Positions 1-7,772 of a stretch of DNA of 64,000 nt are shown piece after piece (within the stretch, counting starts at the first letter, position 1; each line of letters begins with the position of its first letter). The position numbers and the translations under genes are program-made. Below the pieces are notes generated by a model. The model was not told where the DNA came from. It saw nothing but the letters and a program-made list of their open reading frames with translations, and made no database searches. The stretch lies in assembly GCA_910577275.1 (NCBI GenBank), contig CAJTMW010000006.1, positions 124,001-188,000 on the forward strand. Direction: 5' to 3'. The DNA is from an uncultured Lachnospiraceae bacterium (GTDB taxonomy: Bacteria > Bacillota > Clostridia > Lachnospirales > Lachnospiraceae).

Positions 1-854
1 TGAATCTCTTTTAATTTTGCTCTGAGCTCCTCCCCGCTCATCACTCCCTGTATAAACTCGTATTCTCCGGCATTTAAAGCGGCGCACTCCTCACCTGTGG
101 CCTCTGTGCCGTTAATATAGCTTGTGGAATAAAAGCCCATAGAGCCCTCTTCTTCCTCATCCGGTTTTCCGTTTCCGTTGATGTTGTCAAAGTTATAGGT
201 GACAATTTCCGCCACAGTATCAATTGTGTGCTGACTGCCGACCTTCATATAGGTGGTATAAAGAATTGCTCCGGCATAGTCCGTGTTGTAATTCCTGAGA
301 CTGTTCTTCCCCGGACAATATTCATACCCGGCGTTTCCCATAGCGCCGTACCCCCAGTGGTCCATCAGCGTATACGTGTTTCCGGCATCCCATGTATAAA
401 GGCTTACATAATAGCCATTCCTTACTGCCGCCAGCTCCGGTACGCCGCTGCCGTCCACATCGATAAGATTGTAGGTCAAATCCGTCCCGTCCTCCGCCTC
501 GCACTGAATGCTCAGCGCTTCATATGCCGCCTGATAACCAGAAAGTTCTCCCGCTTTTTTGCCGGAGGCGTTTTCATCACTCTGACCGGAAACACTGTTT
601 TCTTCGGAAGCTTCATTTCCGTTACCTGCTTTTTCGTCGGCGCCATTTCCGTTATCCGTCCCGGAAGTCCCAGACATATCGCCGCCCTCCGGTATCGGTA
701 TCTCGGCCCCGTCGGCAGTATTTTCTCCCTCCCCGGTTTCCCCGGAATCGATTGCATATACCTTCGGTTCCTCGACTATAATATCCTCCTTTTTCCCGCA
801 GGACATCATCATTCCTGCCATAAGCAAAAACACCGGAAAACATCCCTTTTTCAT
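1..854 (-). CDS. Putative lipoprotein, C-terminus outside the window
   Basis: An open frame runs on the minus strand from an ATG at 854 to the window edge without a stop, giving about 284 visible residues. The first 19 residues form a lipoprotein-type signal (two lysines, a hydrophobic stretch, then MMSC), so Cys19 is the probable lipidation site, although the lipobox lacks the usual Leu at -3. Residues of about 25-105 are low-complexity and rich in Gly, Ser, Glu and Asn, a typical wall-spanning linker. The folded part contains a LIDVDGSGVPEL segment, an acidic calcium-loop-like motif common in surface lipoproteins of this group. It lies downstream of the radical SAM gene, separated by a repeat and a terminator-like hairpin. 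Function unknown; extracellular, membrane-anchored location inferred. Confidence 0.7.
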   Translation of the reverse strand, partial: MKKGCFPVFLLMAGMMMSCGKKEDIIVEEPKVYAIDSGETGEGENTADGAEIPIPEGGDMSGTSGTDNGNGADEKAGNGNEASEENSVSGQSDENASGKKAGELSGYQAAYEALSIQCEAEDGTDLTYNLIDVDGSGVPELAAVRNGYYVSLYTWDAGNTYTLMDHWGYGAMGNAGYEYCPGKNSLRNYNTDYAGAILYTTYMKVGSQHTIDTVAEIVTYNFDNINGNGKPDEEEEGSMGFYSTSYINGTEATGEECAALNAGEYEFIQGVMSGEELRAKLKEI

Positions 855-878
855 TGTAAAATCCTCCCCTTCCCAAGT

Positions 879-921
879 CAGCAAATGTGCATGTAAGCAT
901 ACCGGCCGGCTCGTTGCTTAC
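879..921 (+). repeat. Possible dispersed repeat, copy A
   Basis: Noncoding stretch containing GCAAATG, AAGCAT and CGGCTCGTTGC blocks. It resembles, loosely, the repeats at 24928-24968, 28327-28367, 46419-46459 and 50173-50212. This is the weakest member of the set and may be unrelated. Confidence 0.3.
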
Positions 922-928
922 AGAAATA

Positions 929-969
929 ATACCGCAGTCGTCAGGTAACTTTCCCTGCCTTTGCGGTAT
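929..969 (-). terminator. Hairpin downstream of the radical SAM gene
   Basis: Perfect 8-bp arms, ATACCGCA and TGCGGTAT, enclose a 25-nt loop, and on the minus strand the hairpin is followed by a TATTTCTG run. It sits 14 nt past the stop of the radical SAM gene. The loop is long and the U-tract weak, so termination is plausible rather than certain. Confidence 0.45.
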
Positions 970-982
970 CATCACAATCTTT

Positions 983-1963
983 TTATTTTCTGAAAAGCGA
1001 CTGCCTCGCGCCATGATTAGCCGCTTTATTCCGCAAAGTATCGTCCACCACGTCCATACGAAGCCCGGCATCTATAAAATCGCAGTACTTGCAGAAACCG
1101 TAGTCCCCCCGGCTGTTCCTGACCGCCTGACGCAGCTCCCGGTAAGACTTACTGTTCCATGCTTCCTTCAAAGGCGTAACATTCAAATCCGCCAGCGTGG
1201 AAGTTTCAAAATTATCGCAGCAGCAGATTCCCATTCTTCCGTCAGGGAAAATAAACATGTCCGTGTAAGGCATCAGACAGGTTTCCTTAATCACCTTCTG
1301 GGTATTCTGCTTATTCGGCGCGCTGCCCGCCCGGTTGGTCAGCACCGCGTCCATATAACGCATCTGGAATAAAAGCTCCACGTCTGCAAATTCATCCTGA
1401 TGAGCCATGGCGTAATCATAAATCACCTTAACATTGTCGTGTAGCTTCATATCCCGGCAATAATTATTGATAATCAGCTGATTTACATAAGGGATGATTT
1501 CCTTCACCTTGTCCACGGTAAGGGTAAGCCCGTTGGTGGAAAGAAAAATAAAGCAGTCGGGAAGCTGCTCCCGGCAGTACTTGTGAAACTCCACAATCCG
1601 GGTATCCAGAAAAGGCTCGTTGTTCCCGTACAGGGTCAGATGCCCCTTGTACCCCCAGTCACGAAGCTGGTCAATGATGCTGTAAAACAGCTTTTCGTCC
1701 ATCCGTTTATAGGGGCGCTTTTCCGCGTTCTTATTTGCCGTGCAGAAGGAGCAGGTGCTGTTGCACCGGTTAATCGTTTCCAGATTTACCACCAGAGGCA
1801 TAGGCGGCTCTTTCTCATTAAAAAAATGCTCAATATACCGTTTTTGCAGTTTATTTCTGGAAAGAAATTGAAGCTTTAAATAGCTCTCGGAGGAAAGCTT
1901 TGGGAATCTTTTCTGCAGATTCCAGCCAAGGACGCCTCCAAAATTATGAAATTTAACTGACAT
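983..1963 (-). CDS. Radical SAM protein with SPASM-like C-terminal domain
   Basis: A 326-residue protein. Residues 67-74 carry the CxxxCxxC motif (CNSTCSFC) that binds the SAM-cleaving [4Fe-4S] cluster, and the following YGNNEP and LSTNG segments match the radical SAM barrel. The C-terminus has a SPASM/twitch-like set of cysteines (C229, C247-C249, C291, C294) around a LADLNVTPLKEAWNS segment, which would hold one or more auxiliary clusters. SPASM enzymes commonly modify peptides or carry out other anaerobic radical chemistry, but no precursor peptide is seen next to it, so the substrate is unknown. The ATG at 1963 has an AAAGGAG site 7 nt upstream. The first 50 residues, without recognised motifs, may be a substrate-recognition extension. 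Confidence 0.85.
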   Translation of the reverse strand: MSVKFHNFGGVLGWNLQKRFPKLSSESYLKLQFLSRNKLQKRYIEHFFNEKEPPMPLVVNLETINRCNSTCSFCTANKNAEKRPYKRMDEKLFYSIIDQLRDWGYKGHLTLYGNNEPFLDTRIVEFHKYCREQLPDCFIFLSTNGLTLTVDKVKEIIPYVNQLIINNYCRDMKLHDNVKVIYDYAMAHQDEFADVELLFQMRYMDAVLTNRAGSAPNKQNTQKVIKETCLMPYTDMFIFPDGRMGICCCDNFETSTLADLNVTPLKEAWNSKSYRELRQAVRNSRGDYGFCKYCDFIDAGLRMDVVDDTLRNKAANHGARQSLFRK

Positions 1964-2061
1964 TATTTTCTCCTTTATTGATACCGTCTGAATTGTTTGA
2001 CTTAACCGTTACATCATAGCATTTTATGAGAGGGTAGTCAATCGTTCCTGAAACCGCAATT

Positions 2062-2721
2062 TTACAGATAATCCTGTGACGCTTTAATGTAATCACCCAA
2101 TGTTGGCGGCAGTCTATGTCTTTTGATAACATCAGCGCAATATTTCTTATAAATCGATTTCAGGCCTTTACTGTTCGAGTTGTCATTCTGCCGGGCATAA
2201 AATACATATGCCTGAAGCAATATAATGTCAAAAGTGATTATCTCTACATCCTTAAGCTCTCTCAGCTCTCCCGCAACAATATCAACCATAATTTCTTTTG
2301 AGCAAAAATAATTCATATTATGATACGCCGCATACGCCAAACTATATACCTCGCCCCGGTCCTTTGAACTGCCGCGCCTATACTTTATCAGCTCATGGTT
2401 ACAAATATTGTTAAATATAGTAGTATACTGAGGGTCTTTACCATACAAACCGCCCTCATTAACAATAGTTACATTTTTTCCTTTATAAGTATCTGTAAAA
2501 GCTCTGGCATCATTGTCAAGCTCTTTGTATACTTCCTCATGAATATAGATGTCTGTAAAGCTTTCGAATAATGGTCTGATATACAATTGAATCAAATTTT
2601 CGAATGAACAGTTCTTATCGGATAAACGTTCCGATATACCCACCATAAAAATATTGGCGTCAAATAAAACCGGTTTGTTCAGTAAATCATGTAAAGCGGT
2701 TTTCTTAAGTGGCGTTATCAC
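2062..2721 (-). CDS. PIN-like nuclease domain protein, third gene of XRE-ImmA-PIN module
   Basis: A 219-residue protein starting at a GTG; its Shine-Dalgarno GGAGG lies inside the last codons and stop of the upstream ImmA gene, 9 nt before the start, so the two are probably translationally coupled. The N-terminus has VLFDANIF (Asp21), followed by acidic positions at E62-E67, a DRGE group at 121-124, and Asp147 after a hydrophobic strand. This spacing matches the acidic tetrad of PIN-family metal-dependent RNases. PIN domains are frequent toxins of toxin-antitoxin modules. It is longer than a minimal PIN toxin, with about 70 extra C-terminal residues. No match to a named subfamily can be claimed from reading alone. 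The gene is visibly more AT-rich than the flanking metabolic genes. Confidence 0.6.
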   Translation of the reverse strand: MITPLKKTALHDLLNKPVLFDANIFMVGISERLSDKNCSFENLIQLYIRPLFESFTDIYIHEEVYKELDNDARAFTDTYKGKNVTIVNEGGLYGKDPQYTTIFNNICNHELIKYRRGSSKDRGEVYSLAYAAYHNMNYFCSKEIMVDIVAGELRELKDVEIITFDIILLQAYVFYARQNDNSNSKGLKSIYKKYCADVIKRHRLPPTLGDYIKASQDYL

Positions 2722-2727
2722 AGGCAG

Positions 2728-3663
2728 TTACCTCCGCTTTGCATTTATAATTGAAAACAGTTCGTCGTCATCATCGTCATCATCAGCCTCTTTCTCCGCC
2801 GAAAAAAATTCATTAATGAGGCTCATATCCAGATTCAGCTTTGCAGCATCTTCCAGAATATTTTCTTTAGAGGCATTACCAGCAGAAAATGCTTTCTCCA
2901 TATCCTGATATGTTGAACTATATACAAGGACATAATTGTTTTCCGTATTATACAGTTCATCTACACGTTTTCCGATTATCTTTATTTCCTGAAGCACTTT
3001 TCTGATAAATTCATAATTCTCTATATATTTATCAATACTGTTAATATATTGTTCTTCTGCAAGCCTGTAGATTACCGCCTTTAACGGCATCTGATATTTC
3101 ACTGTCAGAAAAATAATCAGAGTTGCAAATTGATTAAAATCCATTCTTTTCATGTCGGCAATCATCATAACACGACAATAATCCTGTATCTCATGTAATA
3201 ATGCTTCTTCAGGCAATAAGATTTCTGCCGCAAACCGGCAGGCTTTCTTTTCATTAACGTCCTTCAGCATACCAAAATCACAGATATATGGAGTTTCTTT
3301 AAATGCCTGATAGTCTTTAATATAATGATAGAATTCATGTGCTGCAGCAAATATCTGGTTGGCTAACGGCTTATTACTATTGAGGATAATATAAGCACGT
3401 TCCTTCCCTGTTGAAGGAATATACAGCATTCCGTCAATTCTATCAGAGTCAAATGACACCATTTCAAATCTGATGTTGTCGTTTTGTTTCAGAATCCAGC
3501 TAAACACTCCTGTTCCCATAGGTGCCTGTGCATAGTCCACCCTTTTTTCTCTGACAAGTTTTTTAATTTCAGCAATCTCATTTATTGATAAAGATGCCGT
3601 ATTAAAGTCATATTTCTTTTGATAGTACTGCTCAAACAATTCATTATAATCAATTGACGACAT
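2728..3663 (-). CDS. ImmA/IrrE-family metalloprotease-like protein
   Basis: A 311-residue protein counted from the ATG at 3663, chosen because a GGAGAGG site precedes it by 7 nt; longer in-frame readings run back into the XRE gene. HEFYH at 109-113, followed by the CRFAAEILLPE segment with Glu147, is the zinc-binding signature of the ImmA/IrrE (COG2856) peptidases, which cleave or act on partner XRE repressors. The last 25 residues hold a seven-Asp run (from EADDD). The gene overlaps the XRE gene by 14 nt and ends 6 nt before the PIN-like gene, so the three form one unit. By analogy with known XRE-COG2856 pairs it may control the repressor or be part of a toxin-antitoxin pair; which protein is the toxin here is not known. 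Confidence 0.8.
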   Translation of the reverse strand: MSSIDYNELFEQYYQKKYDFNTASLSINEIAEIKKLVREKRVDYAQAPMGTGVFSWILKQNDNIRFEMVSFDSDRIDGMLYIPSTGKERAYIILNSNKPLANQIFAAAHEFYHYIKDYQAFKETPYICDFGMLKDVNEKKACRFAAEILLPEEALLHEIQDYCRVMMIADMKRMDFNQFATLIIFLTVKYQMPLKAVIYRLAEEQYINSIDKYIENYEFIRKVLQEIKIIGKRVDELYNTENNYVLVYSSTYQDMEKAFSAGNASKENILEDAAKLNLDMSLINEFFSAEKEADDDDDDDELFSIINAKRR

Positions 3664-3994
3664 AGCTGCCTCTCCTTGCCAGTAATTCATATTTCTCTTT
3701 AATTGCAATACGTTCAGCCATTTCCTCTATCTTTGTCTTATCAGAAGCATTTAAACTTCCCATCAGATATATCAAAGCATCCGTTGTCGAATCAACGAAA
3801 TACTCATCTGTACTCTTACCTGTCAGACTGCAGATACGGCTAAGGATATCAATCGTAGGCATCTGTTTACCATTTTCCAATAATGATAATGTAGGACGCT
3901 TAATATCAAGTTTTTCTGCAAATGTAACCTGAGATTCTTTTCCCCGCAGAGTAATTAAATCTTCACAAAATTTCTTTACGTTGAACTCTTTCAT
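3650..3994 (-). CDS. XRE-family helix-turn-helix repressor
   Basis: A 114-residue protein from the ATG at 3994, preceded by GAGGAGG at 6 nt. Residues of about 8-65 form a Cro/CI-type HTH (TFAEKLDIKRPTLSLLENG is the recognition region). The C-terminal half is helical and may contact the ImmA partner. The gene is first in a three-gene unit with overlapping or nearly abutting reading frames. Directly upstream lies a 19-bp palindrome overlapping a good promoter, so autorepression is very likely. It is a probable antitoxin or switch repressor of the module. Confidence 0.85.
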   Translation of the reverse strand: MKEFNVKKFCEDLITLRGKESQVTFAEKLDIKRPTLSLLENGKQMPTIDILSRICSLTGKSTDEYFVDSTTDALIYLMGSLNASDKTKIEEMAERIAIKEKYELLARRGSYVVN

Positions 3995-4020
3995 GACAGT
4001 CCTCCTCGTTGCCAGCAAAT

Positions 4021-4058
4021 GTGTTAACTATTTTAACACACACTCCTGTTCATTTCAA
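4021..4058 (-). promoter_or_regulatory. Promoter and palindromic operator of the XRE module
   Basis: On the minus strand TTGAAA (4053-4058) and TAAAAT (4030-4035) are separated by exactly 17 nt. The -10 lies inside the perfect palindrome GTGTTAA-AATAG-TTAACAC (4021-4039). A repressor on this site would block RNA polymerase. It is placed 27 nt before the XRE start codon. Confidence 0.75.
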
Positions 4059-4142
4059 CAATATTGTCAAATTTTCTAACGCCATTATATGTTTAGTATA
4101 TCCTGTTTGACAGGAATCTTTGCAATTTTTTCGCTAAAATGC

Positions 4143-4181
4143 AAAGAGCAGCAAACCCCTCCCGGTAATTTACTGCTCTTT
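4143..4181 (-). terminator. Terminator of the GH3/sugar ABC operon
   Basis: Perfect 9-bp arms AAAGAGCAG and CTGCTCTTT with a 21-nt loop, followed on the minus strand by GCATTTTAGC. It stands 34 nt past the stop of the last permease gene. Confidence 0.6.
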
Positions 4182-4214
4182 CATTTCTTTTCACGATATC
4201 TCTTCGGAACGCCC

Positions 4215-5102
4215 TTACCCTTTCACCGCTCCCAGCGCTATTCCTTTTACAAAAAATTTCTGCACATAAGGATAAATAATCAGTATCGGCAAAATACCGA
4301 CTACAGCAATTGCCATCCTCACCGTAGACTTTGGTATTTCCACCGCTCCTGCGGCGGATGCCGACGCGGCGGAATTTGACGACAGAAATTCTATGTTTTT
4401 CAGCATATTATTTAATAGCTGCTGGATACTGTACAGCTTATTGTCCGTCACGTAATACAGGCCGTTGGTCCAGTCGTTCCAGTAGCCCACGCCGATAAAC
4501 ATTCCGATAACCACTGCGATGGGCTTTGACAGGGGCATAATAATCTGCGCAAAAATCTTGTACTCGTTTGCCCCGTCTATGTAAGCCGCCTCGGTCAGGG
4601 ACGCCGGGACATTATTCTGGATATAGCTTCTTACCAGAATCACATTCATGGCTCCCATGAGGAGCGACGGTATAAGCAGCGCCCATATGGTATTTTTAAT
4701 ATGGAAATACCTTGTATACATGGTATAGGTAGGAACCAGTCCTCCGTTAAACAGCATGGTAAACAGCAAAAACATACTGAAGAATTTTTTCCCCGGAAAA
4801 TAATCCTTTGACAGGGCGTAGGCGTACATCATGGTAATCAGAAGGCTTGCGGTAGTGCCTACAGCCGTCACAATAATTGTGATAAAATAGGCTCTGAAAA
4901 TCTGCGACTTTTCTTTCCATATATATGCGTAGGCTTCCATGCTCCACTTTTTCGGGAAGAAAGAATACCCGTTCAGCGCAATTTCCGTACTGTCCGTAAA
5001 AGAAGAAATAAACAGCAGGATAAAAGGAATAAGAATCAGGATAGTCGCTGCCGCCATAATGATATTGGCAATGACCTGAACCTTTTTATTTGTCTCGCTC
5101 AT
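4215..5102 (-). CDS. Carbohydrate ABC transporter permease, LplC/MalG type
   Basis: A 295-residue inner-membrane protein with six predicted membrane segments, the first at about residues 10-35. The EAAYIDGANEYKIFAQIIMPL stretch (shown here in part) is the EAA loop that docks onto the ATPase. It belongs to the CUT1 LplC/YtcP group, which moves oligosaccharides or modified sugars. It follows the partner permease by 12 nt with an AAGGAGG site. As in many Clostridia systems no ATPase gene is in the operon, so a shared MsmX-type ATPase elsewhere probably energises it. Last gene before a terminator. Confidence 0.88.
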   Translation of the reverse strand: MSETNKKVQVIANIIMAAATILILIPFILLFISSFTDSTEIALNGYSFFPKKWSMEAYAYIWKEKSQIFRAYFITIIVTAVGTTASLLITMMYAYALSKDYFPGKKFFSMFLLFTMLFNGGLVPTYTMYTRYFHIKNTIWALLIPSLLMGAMNVILVRSYIQNNVPASLTEAAYIDGANEYKIFAQIIMPLSKPIAVVIGMFIGVGYWNDWTNGLYYVTDNKLYSIQQLLNNMLKNIEFLSSNSAASASAAGAVEIPKSTVRMAIAVVGILPILIIYPYVQKFFVKGIALGAVKG

Positions 5103-5114
5103 TTATCTCCCTCC

Positions 5115-6020
5115 TTAGAACAGTGCATTTTCCGCACTGTATTTGTTGGTAATCCAGTTTGCCACTAAAATCAGGATAAAGCCTACAATTGACTGATAGA
5201 AGCCTGCCGCCGAGCTCATTCCCACGTCCCCCAGCGTAATCAGCCCGCGGTACACATAGGTATCGATGGTGCTGGTAGCGTCAATCAACGCGCCGGAGCT
5301 CATGGGCACCTGATAAAACAGGCCGAAATCTGAATAAAAGATTCTTCCAACGTTTAAAAGCATCATGGTAATAATGGTGGGTTTAATCAGCGGCAGCGTA
5401 ATATAGCGTATTTTCTGCAGCTCCTTGATGCCGTCCACTGCCGCCGCTTCATAGAGCTCCTGGTCGATTCCGAGAATGGAGGACAGATACACAACCGTTC
5501 CATATCCCACACTCTTCCAGCAATGAATAATTACCAGTATAAACGGCCAGTATTTCGGTTCCGTATACCATGAAATCTCATTAAGCCCCATGTTTCTTCG
5601 AAGTCCGTTAAACAGTCCGGTGTCTCCAGCCAGAAAAGCGTAGGCCAGATAGCTGACAATTACCATGGAAATCATAAAGGGAAGCATAATCACTGTCTGA
5701 TAGCACTTGACAGCCAGCTTGTTTTTGATTTCGCTGAGCAGAATGGCAAACAGCAGCGCGACCACCAGATTGACAATAATAAATGCGATATTATAACAAA
5801 CTGTATTTCTCGTAATGTTAAAAGCGTCCGGGGTTTTAAAAAGATATTCAAAATTTTTCAGCCCCGCCCAGTCGCTGCCCCAGATTCCCTTCTGCCAGTT
5901 GACGTTCTTAAACGCCATCACCAGTCCGCCCATGGGCAGATAATTATTTATCAGAAGATACAAAAATCCGGGAAGCAGCATCACATAAATCGGTATACAT
6001 TTCTTAATTTTTGTTTTCAT
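5115..6020 (-). CDS. Carbohydrate ABC transporter permease, LplB/MalF type
   Basis: A 301-residue membrane protein with six likely transmembrane helices and the EAAAVDGIKELQKIRYITLPL coupling loop (residues of about 190-210). It is of the LplB/YteP branch of CUT1 permeases and pairs with the gene 12 nt downstream. The ATG at 6020 has an AGGAGGGG site 5 nt upstream. A stem-loop in the 81-nt gap before it may lower its expression relative to the binding protein. The substrate is not shown by the sequence; the GH3 beta-glycosidase in the same cluster suggests a beta-linked glucoside or xyloside. Confidence 0.88.
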   Translation of the reverse strand: MKTKIKKCIPIYVMLLPGFLYLLINNYLPMGGLVMAFKNVNWQKGIWGSDWAGLKNFEYLFKTPDAFNITRNTVCYNIAFIIVNLVVALLFAILLSEIKNKLAVKCYQTVIMLPFMISMVIVSYLAYAFLAGDTGLFNGLRRNMGLNEISWYTEPKYWPFILVIIHCWKSVGYGTVVYLSSILGIDQELYEAAAVDGIKELQKIRYITLPLIKPTIITMMLLNVGRIFYSDFGLFYQVPMSSGALIDATSTIDTYVYRGLITLGDVGMSSAAGFYQSIVGFILILVANWITNKYSAENALF

Positions 6021-6052
6021 GCAAACCCCTCCTGAAATCTCCTTTCCACAAG

Positions 6053-6086
6053 GAACCGCCTCAAATCAGATTGTCCGGACGGTTCC
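6053..6086 (-). promoter_or_regulatory. Intercistronic stem-loop between binding protein and permeases
   Basis: GGAACCG and CGGTTCC form a perfect 7-bp stem with a 20-nt loop that itself contains TCCGGA. The gap has no strong U-tract, so it fits an RNA-stabilising or partially terminating element that raises the binding-protein to permease ratio. A comparable element is found at 55130-55158 in the other sugar operon. Confidence 0.5.
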
Positions 6087-6101
6087 CGATATTTTTCTGA
6101 T

Positions 6102-7658
6102 TTACTGCGCGCTCCATACGTCTAACTGTGCCTGCATCTCCTCAACAATGCGCGGCATTCCCGCTGCTTCCAGCTCGCTGTTAAACTGCGCCACAGCTTC
6201 CTCCGGGTCAGCCATTCCCGAGTAAATTGTAGCCGTGTATTTATCCAGCACGTTCTGTACCGCCGTAATCTCCGTCTTTACATTTGCAGAGTCAAAGGTA
6301 AAACCATATGCCGGTGAAACTACTGCGTTGTTATTATACTCCGTATACTGTTCCCAGATATCATCAGGGTCTGTTTCCCATGCAAGTCCAATAAGCGCAT
6401 TTCCTGTAAGCCATGTCTCATTGCTCCAACCTACCGTTGTGTTGTCAATGCCTTCCGGATATCCGGCAACACCGTCACGCACCTCTATATAGTCAGTGCC
6501 TTCAATTCCATAGTGAAGGAGATTTTGTGCGGCAGGATTTGTATAAATCATGTTTAAAACCGCCAGCGCTTTCTCCGGGGCGTCAGAGCCGGTGGGAATT
6601 GTATACTGAACTCCCGCAACATTATTTGTTCCTGTTACACAGTCGGTAATCGGAATAACCGTCACATCACAGCCTGCATTAATACTCTCCTGCGTCTTTG
6701 TTCCCGGATGCACCTGACCCACATAGCCGAAACAGCTTCCGGCCCTTAAAAATGTCTGTCTGGTATCTGTAAGCGTGATGGAATCCGCAATAAAATAACC
6801 TTTCTGATTCCAGTCATAAGCCATTTTCGCAATCTCCATAAACTCATCAGAGGCATAGATGCTGTCGGCAGTAAGCCCGTCTCTTCCATCGGCATAAACG
6901 CCTGCCATATTGCTCTGTAATATATCAAAAGTACCGAAAATTGCACTTCTCATCATACCTGCGCCAAGGTCGGCAGGCACCAGTACATCCAGCTCCGGAT
7001 GCGTTTCCTTTACCTGTGCCAGAAGCACATCCACATCTTCCCATGTCTTAATGGAAGATGCGTCCACACCAAGCTCTTCCAGAATATCTGTACGGCATAC
7101 CAGCCCTGCCCCTGTGGCAAATTGACGGACACTGGGAAATCCATACAGGTTATCTCCCACATAGCAGGCTTTGATATACTGTCCCAGCATTTCCATAGTC
7201 TCAGGCGCATAGACAGGAGCCATATCCGCAATGTTCAGAATCTGCCCGCTGTTTGCAGAGCTCTGTACCGTTCCCATGTTAAAAAGGATGTCTACATCCT
7301 CCCCGCTGGAGAGCATCAGATTTGTCTGTTCCGAGTAGACGCCCCACTCCAGAATATTTAAATCAATGGTACAGTCCACCGTTTCCCTGGCGAGCTCTGT
7401 CAGCGCATTCTCCACCGCTTCAAGGCTTCCCGGAGCCGAACTGTTTCCGGGGAACACAATGGTTATCACGTTGTCCTTCCCATCCTTTAAAACGGACGAA
7501 GCTTCTGCCGAACCCCCGCCTGCTTCTGTGCTCTGAGCTTCGCCGCCGGAAGTATCCCCGTTTCCGGAGCTGCCACTCTCCGTCCCGCCGCCGCAGCCTG
7601 TAAGCGCAGCCGCTGTCATTGCCATTGTCAGTAATACCGCAAGTACTTTTCTTTTCAT
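6102..7658 (-). CDS. Sugar ABC transporter solute-binding lipoprotein
   Basis: A 518-residue lipoprotein. Of two adjacent ATG codons the one at 7658 is preferred because GGAGG then sits 5 nt away. The signal peptide ends LTGC, placing lipid on Cys22, followed by a Gly/Ser/Glu linker to about residue 55. The remainder is a type-1 extracellular solute-binding fold of the LplA-like, long-chain group that works with LplB/LplC permeases. It should sit on the outer face of the membrane and deliver sugar to the two permeases. It follows the GH3 gene by 114 nt, a gap holding a 20-bp near-palindrome. Substrate unknown. Confidence 0.88.
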   Translation of the reverse strand: MKRKVLAVLLTMAMTAAALTGCGGGTESGSSGNGDTSGGEAQSTEAGGGSAEASSVLKDGKDNVITIVFPGNSSAPGSLEAVENALTELARETVDCTIDLNILEWGVYSEQTNLMLSSGEDVDILFNMGTVQSSANSGQILNIADMAPVYAPETMEMLGQYIKACYVGDNLYGFPSVRQFATGAGLVCRTDILEELGVDASSIKTWEDVDVLLAQVKETHPELDVLVPADLGAGMMRSAIFGTFDILQSNMAGVYADGRDGLTADSIYASDEFMEIAKMAYDWNQKGYFIADSITLTDTRQTFLRAGSCFGYVGQVHPGTKTQESINAGCDVTVIPITDCVTGTNNVAGVQYTIPTGSDAPEKALAVLNMIYTNPAAQNLLHYGIEGTDYIEVRDGVAGYPEGIDNTTVGWSNETWLTGNALIGLAWETDPDDIWEQYTEYNNNAVVSPAYGFTFDSANVKTEITAVQNVLDKYTATIYSGMADPEEAVAQFNSELEAAGMPRIVEEMQAQLDVWSAQ

Positions 7659-7740
7659 CATATCCTCCTTTATTAAGCCGCAAATAAGCATTTTCTATTT
7701 TCAAATCTTAACAAAATGCCTGTCAAAAAACGATTCACTT

Positions 7741-7760
7741 TTCGAACCTTAAGGTTTGAA
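7741..7760. promoter_or_regulatory. 20-bp near-palindrome between GH3 and binding-protein genes
   Basis: TTCGAACCTTAAGGTTTGAA is palindromic except for one mirrored pair, with AACCTTAAGGTT fully symmetric. It lies 12 nt past the GH3 stop and 83 nt before the next gene. It could be an operator for an internal promoter or a weak terminator/processing hairpin; it is AT-rich for a terminator, so an operator is somewhat favoured. Confidence 0.5.
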
Positions 7761-7772
7761 AAACAAACCTGT

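Noticed and set aside
228..896. 222-codon plus-strand frame antisense to the partial lipoprotein
   Set aside because: The minus strand encodes a coherent lipoprotein with signal and linker; the plus frame has no domain pattern and no ribosome site, so it is a shadow.
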